From Bacteriovoracaceae bacterium (GTDB taxonomy: Bacteria; Bdellovibrionota; Bacteriovoracia; Bacteriovoracales; Bacteriovoracaceae), in assembly GCA_016784965.1 (NCBI GenBank), contig JADHTQ010000006.1:56011-120010 (forward strand): a DNA stretch of 64,000 bases, read 5' to 3'. This document shows positions 1 to 9,336 of the stretch, in pieces (within the stretch, counting starts at the first letter, position 1; every line of letters starts with the position of its first letter). The notes below the pieces were generated by a model. That model ran no database searches. It saw only the letters and a program-made list of their open reading frames with translations, and was not told the DNA's origin. The translations under genes were made by a program, and so were the position numbers.

Positions 1-299
1 AGCTCTAAGACTTTATTGAGTAGCTTCACCTGCCCAGATCCTGCAAGATGAAACTTGTGATCATAATAATCAGAAAAAGAAACTTGGGCCCCCTCTTCTG
101 TCACAATCTCAGCAAAATCCCCAAGCCGATCATAGGCCTTAACCACTTTAGCATTCCCCTCAGTCACAGCAAATACATTGCCTTGAAGTGAATTGATTAA
201 AAGAGATGTTTGCGCCCATCCATAAGAAACTGGAAGCAACCAGACCAAAACAATCCATGGTAATAAATTACCTTTTGTATTTTTGTAAAATCTCTTCAT
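1..299 (-). CDS. Exported FecR-like protein, 3' end beyond the window
   Basis: Partial gene running off the left edge; about 99 codons are visible. The frame opens with ATG at 299 (MKRFYKNTKGNLLPW), followed by a hydrophobic stretch at residues 14-27 and the site SYGWA-Q, a good Sec signal peptide cleaved near residue 29. The exported part begins with a small beta-rich module (LQGNVFAV, then YDRLGDF and VTEEGAQV) that resembles FecR-type domains, where a short strand is followed by a Gly-Asp turn and an 'i-v-T-e-e-g' strand. Its start overlaps the end of the upstream lipoprotein gene by 32 nt, so the two are probably co-transcribed and translationally coupled. The FecR assignment is by pattern only; the frame and signal peptide are clear. 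Confidence 0.6.
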   Translation of the reverse strand, partial: MKRFYKNTKGNLLPWIVLVWLLPVSYGWAQTSLLINSLQGNVFAVTEGNAKVVKAYDRLGDFAEIVTEEGAQVSFSDYYDHKFHLAGSGQVKLLNKVLE

Positions 300-975
300 A
301 GTGTGCACTTATAATTTTCCATTCGTCAGTGTTTCTATATTTTTTTCTAAACTCTTCAACTGTTTGAAAAAACTTATCTTTGTCTCCCTCTCGTAGATAA
401 GAAAGGGCCCGCCATAACTTGGCCGCCCGATAATACTTTGAGATGGGATATTCAACTATGAGGCGGTTGAAAAAATACATTGACCACTCTTGATGCTTGC
501 CCGACTCAAATGCTGCTAAACCTGCTTGAAATAAGTACTCATCATCAATGCTGGCGTGACCTGGAAAGTTATCGACAAACGTCTTATAATATTGGGCCGA
601 CTTCTCAAAGTTTTTCTTGGCGTATTCAATATGTGCCATAGACATAAGCTGTGCTGGAGTCCATTTGTAGACATTAAATTTCACCAGATCATCTTTAGGT
701 GCCACAGAAGAAATACTAGCAATTTTGCGTCCAGTAGTTTTTTTGCGATCTAATTTAATTGCCAAATAATCATTTTTAGACTTAATCAGCTGAATTTCAT
801 ACTTTAATTGCCCAATTTGTGCCTTCAGTTGGCGATTTTCCTTAGCTAGTGTTAGTGCCGCCCTCTCATAGTTACTTACCGATGCTGCCTTTTGTTCTAA
901 CCGATTCATAAAATTACAAGATGTTAGTAACACCAGGGCCGCCAGTAATATTACAAAATTTTTAAGCTGCTTCAT
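268..975 (-). CDS. Lipoprotein with coiled coil and TPR-like repeats
   Basis: 235-residue outer-membrane or periplasmic lipoprotein. Residues 1-20 form a lipoprotein signal (MKQLKNFVILLAALVLLTSC, lipobox LTSC, lipidated Cys20). Residues about 30-80 are a charged heptad-rich coiled coil. The rest is helical with TPR-like units (YKTFVDNFPGHASIDDEY; LIVEYPISKYYRAAKLWRAL) of the kind found in BamD and CpoB/YbgF. It is shorter than CpoB and its domain order (coiled coil then TPR) is CpoB-like, but the lipid anchor is not typical of CpoB, so I give no symbol. An AAAGG ribosome site precedes the ATG. It overlaps the downstream FecR-like gene by 32 nt. Confidence 0.7.
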   Translation of the reverse strand: MKQLKNFVILLAALVLLTSCNFMNRLEQKAASVSNYERAALTLAKENRQLKAQIGQLKYEIQLIKSKNDYLAIKLDRKKTTGRKIASISSVAPKDDLVKFNVYKWTPAQLMSMAHIEYAKKNFEKSAQYYKTFVDNFPGHASIDDEYLFQAGLAAFESGKHQEWSMYFFNRLIVEYPISKYYRAAKLWRALSYLREGDKDKFFQTVEEFRKKYRNTDEWKIISAHYEEILQKYKR

Positions 976-1096
976 GAGTTTTACCTTTTATTGTTAAATT
1001 TAAACCCACCTAGTTGCCAAACTAGTCGGCTATTGTACTTAATTCTTTAGTGAAATTTTTATGAACACTTTTGTCAACTTTCCAAAAAACACTCCA

Positions 1097-1146
1097 CTGC
1101 AACAGAAACGGGAACAGGAATGTTGCCGTTTCCGTTTCTGTTGCAG
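1097..1146. repeat. GNAACN-type repeat forming a hairpin
   Basis: Imperfect hexamer repeat (units such as GCAACA, GAAACG, GGAACA) whose ends are a perfect 15-bp inverted repeat: CTGCAACAGAAACGG at 1097-1111 and its complement at 1132-1146. It lies 13 nt past the amrS stop codon and is followed, in the direction of amrS transcription, by a T-rich stretch, so it could act as a terminator. Related repeats are at 12671, 25055 and 31150. Confidence 0.7.
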
Positions 1147-1159
1147 TTTCTGTTGGGGT

Positions 1160-2254
1160 TTATCCGTTTATTTGGATTGGGTGGCGCTTGGAACCCCAGT
1201 CTCCGGGTGGCCCATCAAATATGCCGGGGATGGACTGTCCGCAGAAATTGCACGCGCCTTCTGGGGAAAGGTTCCAGATAGATAATTCATACCAGTCGCG
1301 GGCAATTAATAGCTTTTTGCAGTTGTGACAGTATGTACTGGCTCCTGTGGGGTCGTGAATGTTGCCGGTATAGACATATTTTAGGCCATTTTTCATGGCG
1401 ATTTCTCGGGCCTGCTTAACGGTACTTGCTGGGGTTTGTGGAATATTTTGAACTTTCCAAGAAGGGTGGAAGGCACTGAAGTGGACGGGAATATGCGCAC
1501 CTAGTTTGTCTGCTATCCAACTGCTTAATTTATCAATTTCTTGGGCAGAATCGTTGAGGCCTGGAATTAACAGGGTGGTTATTTCAAGCCAAACATCTGT
1601 TTCATTTTTTACGTACAAAAGAGTTTCTAAGACAGGTTGAAGCTCTCCGGCACAATGTGTTTTGTAGAAATCTTCACTAAATGATTTTAGGTCAATATTG
1701 GCAGCATCCATATGGGAAAAAAATTCTTCTGCAGGTTTTGGGTTGATATATCCGGCAGTAACTGCCACTGATTTAATTCCTAGCTCATGGGCGGCCATGG
1801 CAGTATCGACGGCATACTCCATAAAGATTATTGGATCATTGTAAGTATAGGCCAAGCTCTTGCACCCCATCTTTTTGGCACTTAAGGCCAGCTGCTCTGG
1901 AGTCGCCTGATCCATTAACCTATCCATCTGGCGAGATTTGCTCATATCCCAATTTTGGCAAAACTTGCAGCCCAAGTTGCATCCTGCAGTTCCACAAGAC
2001 AGCACTGGTGTTCCCGGTAGAAAATGGTTTAGTGGTTTTTTTTCTATTGGATCTATGCAAAAGCCACTGGAGCGACCATAGCTTGTTAACTCCAATTTAC
2101 CCTCTACATTTGCTCGAATAAAGCAAAACCCGCGCATACCTTCTTTTAAAACACAATGTCTTGGACAAAGATCACAAATAATGGTCTTAGCTGCTTGGTC
2201 GTTTGCCTGATGCCAATACTTATCTACTTTCATCTTTTTTTTGTTAGGTCTCAC
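1160..2254 (-). CDS. amrS: AmmeMemoRadiSam system radical SAM enzyme
   Basis: 364-residue radical SAM protein. The [4Fe-4S]/SAM motif CNLGCKFC lies in the first half, preceded by the conserved start CDLCPRHC and by YGRSSGFCIDPIEKKPLNHF, both typical of the AmrS (PflX-like) family. The C-terminal part carries a further Cys set (CHNCKKL, CNFCGQ) that probably binds metal. Length fits the family. Partners AmrA and AmrB (the Memo and AMMECR1 homologues) are not seen in this window, and the biochemical role of the family is not established. A GNAACN hairpin lies just past the stop codon. Confidence 0.9.
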   Translation of the reverse strand: MRPNKKKMKVDKYWHQANDQAAKTIICDLCPRHCVLKEGMRGFCFIRANVEGKLELTSYGRSSGFCIDPIEKKPLNHFLPGTPVLSCGTAGCNLGCKFCQNWDMSKSRQMDRLMDQATPEQLALSAKKMGCKSLAYTYNDPIIFMEYAVDTAMAAHELGIKSVAVTAGYINPKPAEEFFSHMDAANIDLKSFSEDFYKTHCAGELQPVLETLLYVKNETDVWLEITTLLIPGLNDSAQEIDKLSSWIADKLGAHIPVHFSAFHPSWKVQNIPQTPASTVKQAREIAMKNGLKYVYTGNIHDPTGASTYCHNCKKLLIARDWYELSIWNLSPEGACNFCGQSIPGIFDGPPGDWGSKRHPIQING

Positions 2255-2396
2255 TTTTTATAACAAACATATGCTGCATGCAATTTATTGATACTACAAA
2301 TAATTTTTAAATTTTGCAAATTGACTGGTATAATAGATATGATGAGCTTTGCATTTTTTGCACTAAAGCTTTTTTAAGGATTGGGGGTTATTAAAT

Positions 2397-2762
2397 ATGG
2401 CAGAAGAAAATGATAGTGATGACAAAAGTTTAGAGCAAGAAAGTGCTGAAGAACAATCCAGGGGTGAACCTTCCTCTTCTAGCCTTTTAGGGTCAGATTC
2501 CTCTAAAGGAAAAAATGAACTCGATCTATTTCACGATGTCCCCATGTCCATTGTTGTTGAGCTGGGACAAACCAATGTTACCATTTCTAATCTTTTGCAG
2601 TTTCAAGTTGGAACTGTTTTAGAGCTCAATAAGTTGGCCGGTGAACCTCTTGAAATTTTGGTCAATGATCGCGAAGTGGCCAAAGGTGAAGTAGTCGTTG
2701 TTAATGAAAGATATGGAATTCGTTTAACTGATATTATTGATCCTCTAGAAGTTGAATCTTAA
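2397..2762 (+). CDS. fliN: Flagellar motor switch protein FliN
   Basis: 121-residue protein whose C-terminal 75 residues are a complete SpoA (FliM/FliN C-terminal) domain: DVPMSIVVELGQTNVTI, LLQFQVGTVLELNKLAGEPL, then NDREVAKGEVVVVNERYGIR and a closing LTDIIDP. FliN forms the C-ring of the flagellar switch at the cytoplasmic face. The first 45 residues are acidic and Ser-rich and poorly conserved, as in many FliN. The gene stands alone here, away from fliM or fliP, and is followed by a strong terminator, so it seems to be monocistronic. Confidence 0.92.
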   Translation: MAEENDSDDKSLEQESAEEQSRGEPSSSSLLGSDSSKGKNELDLFHDVPMSIVVELGQTNVTISNLLQFQVGTVLELNKLAGEPLEILVNDREVAKGEVVVVNERYGIRLTDIIDPLEVES

Positions 2763-2780
2763 AAAAATACCACAAATAAG

Positions 2781-2818
2781 ATCGGCGCCTAAAAAAGTCC
2801 ATTTTTTTAGGCGCCGAT
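2781..2818. terminator. Bidirectional intrinsic terminator after fliN
   Basis: Perfect 16-bp stem (ATCGGCGCCTAAAAAA at 2781-2796, complement at 2803-2818) with a 6-nt loop. The A run and T run within the stem make it usable from both strands; it ends the fliN transcript and could also stop transcription coming from the minus-strand genes at 2933-5152. Confidence 0.85.
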
Positions 2819-2932
2819 TATTCCTTTTGCGTGCAAATCAAAAGTCCTCCTAAGCTTCATTCTAGATGAATCCCACATGAGGTCAAAGTGGAAGTTTCTA
2901 ACAATTAATTACTGCTGCGCTAAAACAATGAG

Positions 2933-3946
2933 TTACAGCCACATTCGCTGAATATAATCTTGATGAGTTGATTCTATCGTCTTTTCGAGATTCCAATTGT
3001 ACACCATTTTTAAAGTTGTTTGGGTTTTTTCTGAGGAACAAACCCATCTTTTTTGTCTAAGCTCGGGTACCTTATCGGGCGTAAAGCGGAAATCAATTTG
3101 CGGATAAATCTTATAAAGTATTGTAATTAATAAGGCAAACAACGAAAGTAGTGATACTGGTACAGGAACATAATATAACTTATCCTTTTTCATTGTTTTT
3201 TTAATGGTAGTCATCAACGTTAATAAACTTACACTTGTTGGGTAAGAAGTATTAAAAATTTCAACTTTGTCACTATTTTTAGGTTTATAAAATAGAGATT
3301 TTACAATTACTTCTACCAAGTCATGAATACATATGAAACTATATTGCTTGGATTTACCATTAGTTCCAGGAATTAAAATAATTCCATTGCTTACCATTTT
3401 GAATAACTCCAGACCTGCCGTATCTCGGGGCCCCAATACAATTGGTGCTCTTATTACATTTTTTAGCCAGCACCTAGGGGCGACATTTTCTACTACCAGC
3501 TCGGCAAGCAGTTTTGAGTGCCCGTAATCATTTACTGGGCGGGGAATATCATCTTCTTTAATAAGTCCCAAGACTTTGTTAGAAGAAGTCCCAGAAGCAG
3601 ATAGCGAAGAGATCAAAGTAAACCTTAAGTATTTATATTTTTTTTTCAAGGCCTGCACTAGCCTTTCTGTTCCCCGGTAGTTGACCTCATAAAAGTCTTT
3701 TACGTTAAAGGAATGGACAATCGCTGCCACATGGATGACTACATCCAAATCCTCGGGAAGCTTTTTAATCCACATGGCAATTGAAGATGCAGATAGATCG
3801 CCGTGAATAAATTTTCCTGGAATGTTAAATTGGTCAAGCTTGGTTTTATTTCTGGCAAGAGCAAAAACTTGATGTCCATTTTTTACTAAAAACTCGCACA
3901 AGTGTGAGCCAACAAAGCCTGTTGAACCTGTTACTAATACTTTCAT
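2933..3946 (-). CDS. NAD-dependent epimerase/dehydratase-family reductase (CerR-like)
   Basis: 337-residue extended short-chain dehydrogenase/reductase. The Rossmann motif GSTGFVGSH is at residues 7-15 and the catalytic YGHSK (YxxxK) near residue 140, with SSLSASG supplying the catalytic Ser. A hydrophobic segment near residues 255-275 (LLSLFALLITILYKIY) is unusual for a soluble epimerase and suggests membrane association. It starts 3 nt after the stop of the serine-palmitoyltransferase-like gene, so the two form an operon. In Caulobacter the ceramide reductase CerR belongs to this family and works with Spt, so 3-ketosphinganine or ceramide reduction is a reasonable inference; a sugar or sterol-type substrate is the alternative. 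Confidence 0.72.
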   Translation of the reverse strand: MKVLVTGSTGFVGSHLCEFLVKNGHQVFALARNKTKLDQFNIPGKFIHGDLSASSIAMWIKKLPEDLDVVIHVAAIVHSFNVKDFYEVNYRGTERLVQALKKKYKYLRFTLISSLSASGTSSNKVLGLIKEDDIPRPVNDYGHSKLLAELVVENVAPRCWLKNVIRAPIVLGPRDTAGLELFKMVSNGIILIPGTNGKSKQYSFICIHDLVEVIVKSLFYKPKNSDKVEIFNTSYPTSVSLLTLMTTIKKTMKKDKLYYVPVPVSLLSLFALLITILYKIYPQIDFRFTPDKVPELRQKRWVCSSEKTQTTLKMVYNWNLEKTIESTHQDYIQRMWL

Positions 3947-3949
3947 TGC

Positions 3950-5152
3950 TTAATGGTGAACAGATGGTAGATCATATAATTTACGGGCCTTACTAAATAC
4001 CTCCAAGACCTTGGTCAGATCTGATCGACTATGTCCTGCCATATAGCTGGTTCTAATTAGCGCTTCATTTTTTGGTACGGCGGGCATGAGTACTGGAGTA
4101 GCAAAAACTCCCTGGTCATATAAATATTGAGTCACTTGCAGCGCTTTTAGGTCATCACCGACAAAGACGGGAATGATTGGTGTTTGTGAGTTATAGGTAT
4201 AAAGACCGATTTCTTTAAAACCTTTTTGCATAAAATCCACATTGCTCCACAGAGACTCTAAAATAGAAGGATCCCTGGTCACCACATCAATACAAGCAGA
4301 AACGGTGGCAACAGCAGCAGGAGGCATGGCCGCAGAAAACATGAAAGAGCGTGCAGTATGTTTGATATAATCCATTGCCTCTGAAGGACCTGATACAAAG
4401 CCTCCAATCGATGCAAAGGACTTCGAAAATGTTCCCATATTAAAATGCACATCTTTGGTGGCATTAAAATAATCCATGGTCCCTCGCCCCTGTTTGCCCA
4501 TCACACCGAGTCCATGGGCATCATCAAGATAGATGAGTACTCCAAACTCCTGGGCAAGTTTTATAACTTCGGGTAAGTTTAAGATGTCTCCGGTCATAGA
4601 AAACACGCCATCGGCAACAATAATAACTTTACTAAAGCGGTGACAGACACTCTCTAGTTGGTTGCGCAAAGACTTCATATCATTGTGTTTGAATTTGAAA
4701 GTGGTTCCTAGGCTTAGTCTTGAAGAGTCAACAATCGATGCGTGGTTTTCAGCATCAAAGAGCATACAATCTTTAGGACCACACAAAGTAGATAAGGCCC
4801 CAAGGTTTGATTGCATTCCAGTAGAGAATACCAAGGCCTTTTCATGACCTACGTACTTTGCCAATTTCTCCTCTAACTCCTCGTGAATAGTCAGGTTGCC
4901 ATTTAAAAAACGAGAACCAGTACAACCTGTTCCAAAGCGATCAAGGGCCTTCTTGGTGGCCTCTATGACTTCTGGGTGGTGAGTTAGTCCTAAGTAATTA
5001 TTAGAGCCAATCATCACCAGATCGTCTCCATCAACTGTCACTCTCGAAGCAGCTGATGCTTCAATGGGCCTAAAAAAGGGATATAAATCCAGTTTTTTTA
5101 TGGAGGAACTTCTTTTTAGGACTTTGCTTTTGCCGTAAGATCTTATCATCAC
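3950..5152 (-). CDS. spt: Serine palmitoyltransferase-like alpha-oxoamine synthase
   Basis: 400-residue PLP enzyme of the alpha-oxoamine synthase family (Spt, KBL, AONS, ALAS). Features seen: MIGSNNYLGLTHHPEV, TGCTGSRFLNG, the cofactor-binding DDAHGLG, and the Schiff-base Lys244 in TFSKSFASIGG. The start YPFFRPIEASAASRVTVDG is characteristic of bacterial serine palmitoyltransferases and relatives rather than KBL or BioF. It would condense serine (or glycine/alanine) with a fatty-acyl thioester in the cytoplasm. The next gene is a CerR-like reductase, supporting sphingolipid synthesis. The gene begins ATG-ATG after a GGGGAT ribosome site. KBL/BioF specificity cannot be fully excluded from sequence alone. 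Confidence 0.8.
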   Translation of the reverse strand: MMIRSYGKSKVLKRSSSIKKLDLYPFFRPIEASAASRVTVDGDDLVMIGSNNYLGLTHHPEVIEATKKALDRFGTGCTGSRFLNGNLTIHEELEEKLAKYVGHEKALVFSTGMQSNLGALSTLCGPKDCMLFDAENHASIVDSSRLSLGTTFKFKHNDMKSLRNQLESVCHRFSKVIIVADGVFSMTGDILNLPEVIKLAQEFGVLIYLDDAHGLGVMGKQGRGTMDYFNATKDVHFNMGTFSKSFASIGGFVSGPSEAMDYIKHTARSFMFSAAMPPAAVATVSACIDVVTRDPSILESLWSNVDFMQKGFKEIGLYTYNSQTPIIPVFVGDDLKALQVTQYLYDQGVFATPVLMPAVPKNEALIRTSYMAGHSRSDLTKVLEVFSKARKLYDLPSVHH

Positions 5153-5361
5153 GCATCCCCAGTGGAAGCAGTTAGCTTTTTGGATAGTTTATAAGTGTTA
5201 ATGGTACTAAATTGCATAATTACATCTTTTGTTTTATCGTATCTAACAAAGGTAATGTTGTTATAACGCATCATAAACAACAAAAATACATGGATATCCC
5301 AATATAGTCAAATAGCGTGCAAATTTTACCTAGCGCGTTATGTTTGTGAAATTAGGAGATA

Positions 5362-8016
5362 ATGATGGCCGATCCCAAAATAATCCACCTCAGTGACTAC
5401 CGCCTCCCCCCATATCTAATCTCTGACATACATTTGACAGTAGACTTAGATGATACGCGCACCAGAGTCAAATCAATTATAAAAATTACACGGCAAAAGG
5501 GGCAACTCCATGATCAAAACGCTCCCCTAGAGCTCGATGGATATCAGCTGGAATTAGTCAGTGTCAAAATTAATGGCAAACTCTTAGATGCTGAAAGTTT
5601 TGAGCAAACTAGCAATAAACTAATCATAAAAAATGTGCCAGAAAAATTTATTCTAGAAATTGAAAATATCATTAATCCACAAGATAACACTGCCTTGGAA
5701 GGGTTATACAAATCCAGCAATACATTTTGTACCCAAAATGAGCCCGAAGGGTTTAGGGCCATTACCTATTACCTGGATAGGCCAGACGTCATGGCACAAT
5801 TTACTACTAAAATTATCGCTGACCAAAGCAAATACCCCATTTTGTTATCAAACGGAAACCCCATTGGCAGAGGCGAGCTAGCAGGAGGTAAACACTGGGT
5901 AGAGTGGGCCGATCCCTTCCCCAAACCTTCCTATCTTTTTGCCCTGGTTGCCGGTGATTTAGATTACATCCAAGATTTTTTTAAAACCCAGTCAGGACGA
6001 ACTATTGACCTTAGAATCTTCTGTGACAAGGGCAATAAAGATAAGTGTGACTTTGCCATGCAATCTCTAAAAAAGGCAATGAAGTGGGATGAGGATACTT
6101 TTGGACTCGAATACGATTTAGATACTTATATGATTGTGGCGGTGGATTCATTTAACATGGGAGCAATGGAAAACAAGGGACTCAATATTTTTAATTCGGC
6201 ATATGTGTTAGCAGATCCCAAAACGGCAACAGATGATGACTACGTAGGTATTGAAGGGGTTATTGCTCATGAGTACTTTCACAACTGGACTGGAAATCGC
6301 ATCACTTGTCGCGACTGGTTTCAACTTACTCTCAAGGAGGGTCTGACTGTATTTCGAGATCAGCAATTTAGTGCCGATATGAACTCTAAAATTGTTCACA
6401 GGATTAACAACGTTAATCGCCTAAAGGCGGGACAATTTAAAGAAGATGCCGGTCCCATGTCTCATCCCATTAAACCCTCTTCTTACATCGAGATAAATAA
6501 TTTTTATACCGCTACAGTTTATTCCAAAGGAGCTGAAGTTATTCGCATGATTCACACCATGCTTGGCCCTGTTGGCTTTAGAGATGGTATGGATAAATAT
6601 TTTGAACTGTATGATGGACAGGCGGTTACTACTGAGGATTTTATCCACGCCATGGAGAGCGCTAACCTTGTGGACTTAACTCAGTTTAAAAACTGGTACC
6701 ATCAAGCAGGCACCCCAGAAATTGCGGTAGAGTTTAGCTACGATGAGGCCCAACAGCTTTTTAAATTACATGTTTGCCAAACTTGTGAGAAAAAAGATTT
6801 TGAAACTAAAAAAGAACCCTACCACTTCCCGTTGGGGTTTGGTCTCATGCTAGATGATGGCACTGAAGTTGCTCTTTTGCTAAATAAAAACTCTCGTTGT
6901 AGTAAGCAAACCTTATTGAATAAAGGACTTTTAGAGATCAAATCAGATCATGAAGAGTTCATCTTCAATGATATCCCTTCAACACCCACTCCCTCTATCA
7001 ACCGCAATTTTTCTGCGCCAATAAAGGTACATGCACCCTACTCTAATGAACAACTGATGACTTTAATGTCAACTGATACCGACCAATATAAGCGTTTTGA
7101 AGCAGGTAGAGAATTTAGTACTAGATTAATTAAAACTATGATGCAGCAGTATCACGATGCCATAGGCCTTACCATTTTACCTGAATACATCAAAGCGTAC
7201 GGCAAAATTTTAACCGACACAAACTCGGACCTATTGCTTAAATCAGAACGTTTACTGCTTCCCCCTGAGGGCCTTTTTCATCAAGAGCAAGATCCAATTA
7301 ATTTTATCACAACCCACAAGGCCCGGGAGTTTTTACTAACTGGTCTGGCCAAGGCCCATAAGAGCACTCTCTTAGAAATGTATTTTGAACTTGCCGCTGA
7401 CAACAGCTATAGTTTTGACTCACAAGCAGTCGGGCGCCGTGCTTTAAAAAATACCATCTTGGGCCTTCTAGTGAAAACTGGTGAAAAAAGCACCAGTGAT
7501 ATATGTTTTGATCAATTTAAAAATGCTACTAATATGACTGATGAGTATTTTGCTCTGTTGCACTTATCAAATAGCCAGTCAAACTATACCGAGCAGGCAC
7601 TGGGTGATTTTTATAATAAGTGGAAGCATGAAAGTTTAGTGATGAATAAATGGCTAGAAATACAATCTAGCTGCACTTCACGCAACCCACTTTTTCAAAT
7701 TAAAAAGTTAATGAGTGATCCAATTTTTGATAAAAATGTACCAAATGCTGTGCGGGCCCTCATTGGTAGATTTACTGTAAATCACATCCACTTTAATGCA
7801 ACAGATGGTTCGGGCTATCGCTTCATCTCAGAACAGGTCATTTACTATAACAAAACCAACCCCCAACTTGCCGCTGCACTTTTAGAAAGCTTTGGAAGCT
7901 ATAAAAAGTTGCCTCCAGCTCTACGTAAAATAATGGGAACTGAGCTTGCATGGATTGAAAATAATAAAAAATTGGCCAAGAATGTCTATGAGGTTTTAAC
8001 AAAGATTTACAAATAA
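5362..8016 (+). CDS. pepN: Aminopeptidase N (M1 family)
   Basis: 884-residue zinc aminopeptidase of the gamma-type PepN family. The substrate motif GAMENKG is at about residues 267-273 and the zinc motif HEYFHNW at 303-309, with the distal zinc ligand in LKEGLTVF. Length and the PLYGL-type C-terminal helical region match E. coli PepN (870 aa). It trims N-terminal residues from peptides in the cytoplasm; no signal peptide is present. AGGAG lies 7-10 nt before two consecutive ATGs (5362 and 5365); either could be used. Confidence 0.95.
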   Translation: MMADPKIIHLSDYRLPPYLISDIHLTVDLDDTRTRVKSIIKITRQKGQLHDQNAPLELDGYQLELVSVKINGKLLDAESFEQTSNKLIIKNVPEKFILEIENIINPQDNTALEGLYKSSNTFCTQNEPEGFRAITYYLDRPDVMAQFTTKIIADQSKYPILLSNGNPIGRGELAGGKHWVEWADPFPKPSYLFALVAGDLDYIQDFFKTQSGRTIDLRIFCDKGNKDKCDFAMQSLKKAMKWDEDTFGLEYDLDTYMIVAVDSFNMGAMENKGLNIFNSAYVLADPKTATDDDYVGIEGVIAHEYFHNWTGNRITCRDWFQLTLKEGLTVFRDQQFSADMNSKIVHRINNVNRLKAGQFKEDAGPMSHPIKPSSYIEINNFYTATVYSKGAEVIRMIHTMLGPVGFRDGMDKYFELYDGQAVTTEDFIHAMESANLVDLTQFKNWYHQAGTPEIAVEFSYDEAQQLFKLHVCQTCEKKDFETKKEPYHFPLGFGLMLDDGTEVALLLNKNSRCSKQTLLNKGLLEIKSDHEEFIFNDIPSTPTPSINRNFSAPIKVHAPYSNEQLMTLMSTDTDQYKRFEAGREFSTRLIKTMMQQYHDAIGLTILPEYIKAYGKILTDTNSDLLLKSERLLLPPEGLFHQEQDPINFITTHKAREFLLTGLAKAHKSTLLEMYFELAADNSYSFDSQAVGRRALKNTILGLLVKTGEKSTSDICFDQFKNATNMTDEYFALLHLSNSQSNYTEQALGDFYNKWKHESLVMNKWLEIQSSCTSRNPLFQIKKLMSDPIFDKNVPNAVRALIGRFTVNHIHFNATDGSGYRFISEQVIYYNKTNPQLAAALLESFGSYKKLPPALRKIMGTELAWIENNKKLAKNVYEVLTKIYK

Positions 8017-8131
8017 ACTATTTCAATAATCAAAAGCAAGTATATAATAAAAGTATCTAGAAATTACATGTTTGTGGACCTTCAGTACTAACAAAAGGTC
8101 TATTAAGTTAACTTTAACGATTGAGGTTAAA

Positions 8132-9325
8132 ATGAAGATGAAGATACTAGCTATACTTTGCTGTCTATTTTTACTCAACAGCTGTAAAGATGATGATGTA
8201 CTTACAAAGGCCAATAAGGATCTAAAAAACAAACTGCTACTTGCCAAAGTGAAAATTGGTACTTTAGAGTCACAAAATAAAAACCTCACCAAGCAAAAAC
8301 TTCAGCTTGAAGATAAAATCAACAATATGAATCAAGACTTTGACTCCATGCGCGAGACAATCCAGCAAAAGCAGCAGCAGGTAGAAGAGATACAGGCGAC
8401 AGACCCTACTCGCTTTTGGATCAGTAAGCTGGCACCAAATGTTGAAGATTGTTTAAAGTTTATGGAGGGAGCACAGATATATATCCACCAGTTTTCTAAA
8501 AACGCCCCTCACTATGAAAGTGTTCAGACCATCTTGCATCGATGCAAAAGAGAAACCACAATCAAAAAGCTCGTGTCCGCTTTAAAGTTTAAAAAAGCAA
8601 TGAAGGTGGCAATTACCCCAAAGGAAAAAAAATTAGTTACTTTCGCCAAACAGGAATACGCTCAATATGGCAGTATAATGAAGAAGGTAAATAATGGCGA
8701 TGCTGCTTCAATCTATGAATACTTAAAACAAAATGTCATATCTGCCTATTCACTGGAAAAAAGGTATAACACCCCTTTAAAGGTTAAAAAATTTAAAAGA
8801 ACTGAAGATTACCGAGAGAAATTTGAAAAACTAACAGCTCTAAAAGATATCATTATGGGCAAAGATTATAGTGTTACAATCCATAGCGCTTTTAAAAAAC
8901 CATTCGATGTCGCTCACTCAGCGTTTTTAGTACAAATTGGTAGAAGCTTTGGTTTTGATATGAAAAAGGCCGCTCCTCCATACAGTTATCAAAATTTTAA
9001 CTTCCCAAACCTTGAGTATATAAGCAAACAGGGCCCATTTGGTGAAAACAGGCCTAATATGCAATTTTTAAAGATCCCAGTCCCCGAAGAAGTGGCCGCC
9101 AAAATTGAAAAGTCCCCCAAAAATTATGCTTGCATAATCCACTTCAAAGTGGCCGGCACCAAAGAGATGCCCTACAAATTCTACGACAATAACAAAAATG
9201 ATCATGGTGGACTCCACACCATTTTGGCCAAACTAGTCCTCACAGACCAAGTAAAAATGTACATAAAAGACACCAAAAAAAACAAACTAATCTACAACGT
9301 AACAGAAGAAATCATCATCCCCTAA
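8132..9325 (+). CDS. Lipoprotein with N-terminal coiled coil
   Basis: The frame is open from 8072, but the best start is ATG 8132, which has GAGGT 5 nt upstream and opens a lipoprotein signal (MKMKILAILCCLFLLNSC, Cys18 followed by KDDD). Asp at +2 would favour inner-membrane retention under the E. coli Lol rule, which may not hold here. Residues about 22-85 are a long charged coiled coil (Lys/Gln/Leu heptads). The remaining 300 residues are a globular, lysine-rich region I do not recognise. A 32-bp hairpin follows the stop codon. 397 residues. Confidence 0.65.
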   Translation: MKMKILAILCCLFLLNSCKDDDVLTKANKDLKNKLLLAKVKIGTLESQNKNLTKQKLQLEDKINNMNQDFDSMRETIQQKQQQVEEIQATDPTRFWISKLAPNVEDCLKFMEGAQIYIHQFSKNAPHYESVQTILHRCKRETTIKKLVSALKFKKAMKVAITPKEKKLVTFAKQEYAQYGSIMKKVNNGDAASIYEYLKQNVISAYSLEKRYNTPLKVKKFKRTEDYREKFEKLTALKDIIMGKDYSVTIHSAFKKPFDVAHSAFLVQIGRSFGFDMKKAAPPYSYQNFNFPNLEYISKQGPFGENRPNMQFLKIPVPEEVAAKIEKSPKNYACIIHFKVAGTKEMPYKFYDNNKNDHGGLHTILAKLVLTDQVKMYIKDTKKNKLIYNVTEEIIIP

Positions 9326-9336
9326 AAAGCCCTTCT

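Noticed and set aside
1061..1328. Short plus-strand open frames opposite the end of amrS
   Set aside because: They are opposite the coding frame and the hexamer repeat, with no ribosome site and no recognisable motif.
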